NCBI GenBank assembly: GCA_036850595.1
Contig: CM072148.1
Coordinates: forward strand, 8,049,118 to 8,113,117
Direction: 5' to 3'
DNA: 64,000 nucleotides
Source of the DNA: Rhyacichthys aspro
Taxonomy: Eukaryota > Chordata > Actinopteri > Gobiiformes > Rhyacichthyidae
A program made the translations under genes and the position numbers. Below, piece by piece: positions 61,640 to 64,000 of this stretch. The notes beneath the pieces are model-generated. The model saw only the letters and a program-made list of their open reading frames with translations. It did not search any database and was not told the origin of the DNA. Position 1 is the first letter of the stretch. Each line of letters opens with the position of its first letter.

Positions 61640-62330
61640 GGACCTCGTGTGAAGGACACGCATCTTGTGCATCAGATAGCACAGCTTCACAAGACTGGAT
61701 CAGAGGCAGCTGTGTACCAAGTTTGGTGAGTATAAGTTAAACCTTCAGACGTGGCGGCAAGTTTGAAACTTTATAGAGGCTGCCACAGAGTGCTTTTGCA
61801 TGTTTCTGCCTTTTTCAAAATGAAATTCTGTTGAGCACATGACTTTTATGACATTTACATTTTTTTGTGAAGATCAGACCAACTGAAGCTAAATCAAGTG
61901 TCCCTTTTTCAAATGGCATTAAAATTCACTGCAGTGCCACGCCCACATAGTTTAAGATATCAGTTTTCTTTGGGGAACTATTTATAAGCCATTTGTGCTG
62001 ATGATGTAGACTGAGTTTGAGAATCCTGTGATTGGCTGTGCATCATTTAACATGGCCCCAAGAGACTTTTTTACATTTCGATGAGATGCGTGTGAATGCT
62101 GACCAAATCTGGTGGCAGGGCTGCTTTCTTAAAAGTATCTAGGGGCGCCATTGAGCAAATTTGAAAGTTTATGCCTAATTTACCAGAAAATTGTCTTCAG
62201 CTTATGTCATTGTACTTACAAATATTTATGAGGGTTAGACCAAGAAACCTGAAGTTAGTTAAAATTTCCATTTTTTTGGAGTGTGCAGCAGTGCCATGCA
62301 CACATACTTTAAAAAAGGTATAATAAATTA
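61640..62330. repeat. teleost interspersed repeat with internal duplication
   Basis: Phrases such as ACCAAGTTTGGTGAGTATA, AGGGGCGCCATTGAGC and CAGTGCCACGCCCACATA are typical of an abundant fish repeat. The last is repeated about 355 bp later as CAGTGCCATGCACACATA, each followed by CTTTA or GTTTA, so the segment holds two diverged units. There is no coding capacity and the boundaries are approximate. Confidence 0.45.
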
Positions 62331-63919
62331 CGAACAATATATTCATTATGCATCATGTACTAAATTTCTGATTGCTTTTTAATTCATGACCCTTGATGCA
62401 CAGTGGCTACTAGGATAACATCTGGTATATAATGATGATGATCAAGGAATCTAACAGAATGACGAGAACAAATATTGTACCTCACTAACAATCCTCAAAA
62501 GATCATGTTTCAGTGAAAATCCACTAAGCAAGAAAAATCTATTATTTCAAATGAAATAAAAAAGTAATTTTCTATTTTAGTGCTTGCGACTGAAAGCACA
62601 GAAGTAATTGTAAGCATGTACTAAAAATTACCATGTAAGTGGAGTGCTCATTTAAATGTAATCATCCCACTCTCCATCTGAAAGTCAATCAAATACATTT
62701 ACCAGCAAAAACCCTTTCAGATTTCATATCCGATTGTCACTTTGAACATATTTTCTCCTGCTTGAGATCTGTTTAATAATGGTGAGCACATGTAGAGACC
62801 AAGCAAGTCCATTTGTGTTGATGTGAGAAAAATGATAAGGAGCAAGATGATGAGAGCTGAAATAAATGACACAATGATTGCTGCTGATTATATCTCAAAG
62901 CACCAAAAAAGATGTGCTTGATAATGTTAGCAGTAAGGAACAAAATCTCTTCTGTGAACAAAGTCTCTGTATCTGGACGTCTGCATCCACAAAACGTAGA
63001 ATGATCCCAGTGAATTGAAAGTTTTTACATTATTTTGCTGTAAATTAAAAGGATTGAGAGATGAAAGATGTTTCCCATATATATCTTTTTTTTGTTTTTT
63101 ACTTCTTCTTGGTGTCTGTGCCTTTTGTATTTCTAAAATGTAGTAAATTCGATGTAGCGATGACCTCATTATGTTAAAAGCATGTTAAGAGGTCGGACAT
63201 TTTCCAGTTGCAGTCCCAGGTGCAGTGACAGTGTGTTCCCAACAGATGGTTCATTATGACAGCCAAACCTATGGACATAACTTGTTGTTGAGGTCATGAA
63301 TACACAATCATTCCCTTGTTTTACAGGCAGAACAAGGCTGTGTGTAAATCACATTACATTAAAAACAAGCACCATCAAGCTAGATGGAGCAGGCTGCTGA
63401 AGTAAGATACAGGAAACCCCGGGAGCACTGTACACACTGGACTTCCACGTGACAGATGAGGAATGGCTTGCTAACGCGCAGTGTGGTGTTTCTGCCATGC
63501 ACCGAAAACACAAGCAGATGGAAGACAATAGGTTGCTGTTCCTGCACTTTTCTTTCCCCAAGACAAAGAAATTGACTGAACACTGGCATAAAAGATACAC
63601 ACGGGAAAAGATGCACACCCCCGGACAGAGCAAAACACTTCCAGACTTTCCCCAAATGCTAACAGCTGCAGATTTTATGGGAACTAGAGCAATATTGTTA
63701 ATGTGACTGTTTGAGTCCAAGCCATAGTTAATGCTTATGCACAACAGCTGCAGCTTCATCTAACTGTCTGAATTGTTACAGATGTAACATTAGGGATATG
63801 TAGTTCAGTCATGATCATGATGTGTGATGAACAAGTCTAAGGTTTCTATTGTAATGTAGTTTTAGCAATAGTCCAATTTAAATGTGGTCTGAGCTGACAC
63901 ATCTTTTTTCTAAATTTAG
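62331..63919. other. no gene seen
   Basis: Non-coding. Overlapping open frames on both strands at about 63350-63760 show no recognisable domain. Confidence 0.45.
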
Positions 63920-64000
63920 ATAATTTCAAGCTAGTGATTGACAAGCATGTTTTGGAGGAACTGTACAGACAAGTGGAGCCTGAAGGCAACCTTCAAGCTT
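63920..64000 (+). CDS. possible coding exon, runs off the window
   Basis: A polypyrimidine-like stretch and TTTAG acceptor (ending 63919) precede an open frame reading NFKLVIDKHVLEELYRQVEP followed by EGNLQA to the window edge. An in-frame stop lies at 63895-63897, upstream of the acceptor. The composition (charged and hydrophobic residues, amphipathic helix-like) looks more protein-like than surrounding chance frames, but it is only 27 codons and I do not recognise the family. Confidence 0.3.

Overview
The window is vertebrate nuclear DNA, almost certainly from a bony (teleost) fish. The supporting evidence is spliced genes with GT-AG introns, an alpha-1D adrenergic receptor with the vertebrate intron position, a tRNA-derived SINE with a (TGAA)n tail, hAT-type elements with 8-bp target duplications, and LINE and Ty3/gypsy relics. 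Gene density is low. Nothing prokaryotic is present (no operons, CRISPR or integrons).

Layout. (1) 328-3508, + strand: the 3' part of a secreted or membrane-anchored mucin-like gene. It has three SEA-type modules, each ending in an exactly repeated 65-bp exon plus a 143-149-bp exon, two Ser/Thr/Pro-rich coding minisatellites, and a hydrophobic C-terminus that looks like a GPI-anchor signal. The ten exons join in one open frame of 725 codons plus stop. (2) 7481-8557, + strand: a complete aminergic GPCR that mixes trace-amine-receptor (TAAR) and 5-HT4 features, probably with a 5' noncoding exon near 6.8 kb. It is flanked by two 0.9-kb direct copies of one inverted-repeat transposon; the downstream copy is nested in a second DNA element that itself interrupts a SINE. 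(3) 11992-17482, - strand: adra1d in two exons (499 aa) with a roughly 4-kb intron carrying a hAT-like element. (4) 17.5-63.9 kb: a long stretch with no gene I can support, holding SINEs, LINE relics, two further hAT-like elements, a broken Ty3/gypsy pol fragment and microsatellites. (5) 63920-64000: a possible coding exon running off the right edge.

The two receptors are both predicted amine-sensing G-protein-coupled receptors but face opposite ways and share no visible regulatory unit. I did not find a convincing undescribed biological system. The items most worth a second look are the hybrid TAAR/5-HT4-like receptor, the modular SEA-mucin with its CRE-bearing coding minisatellite, and the nested transposon structure around the receptor.
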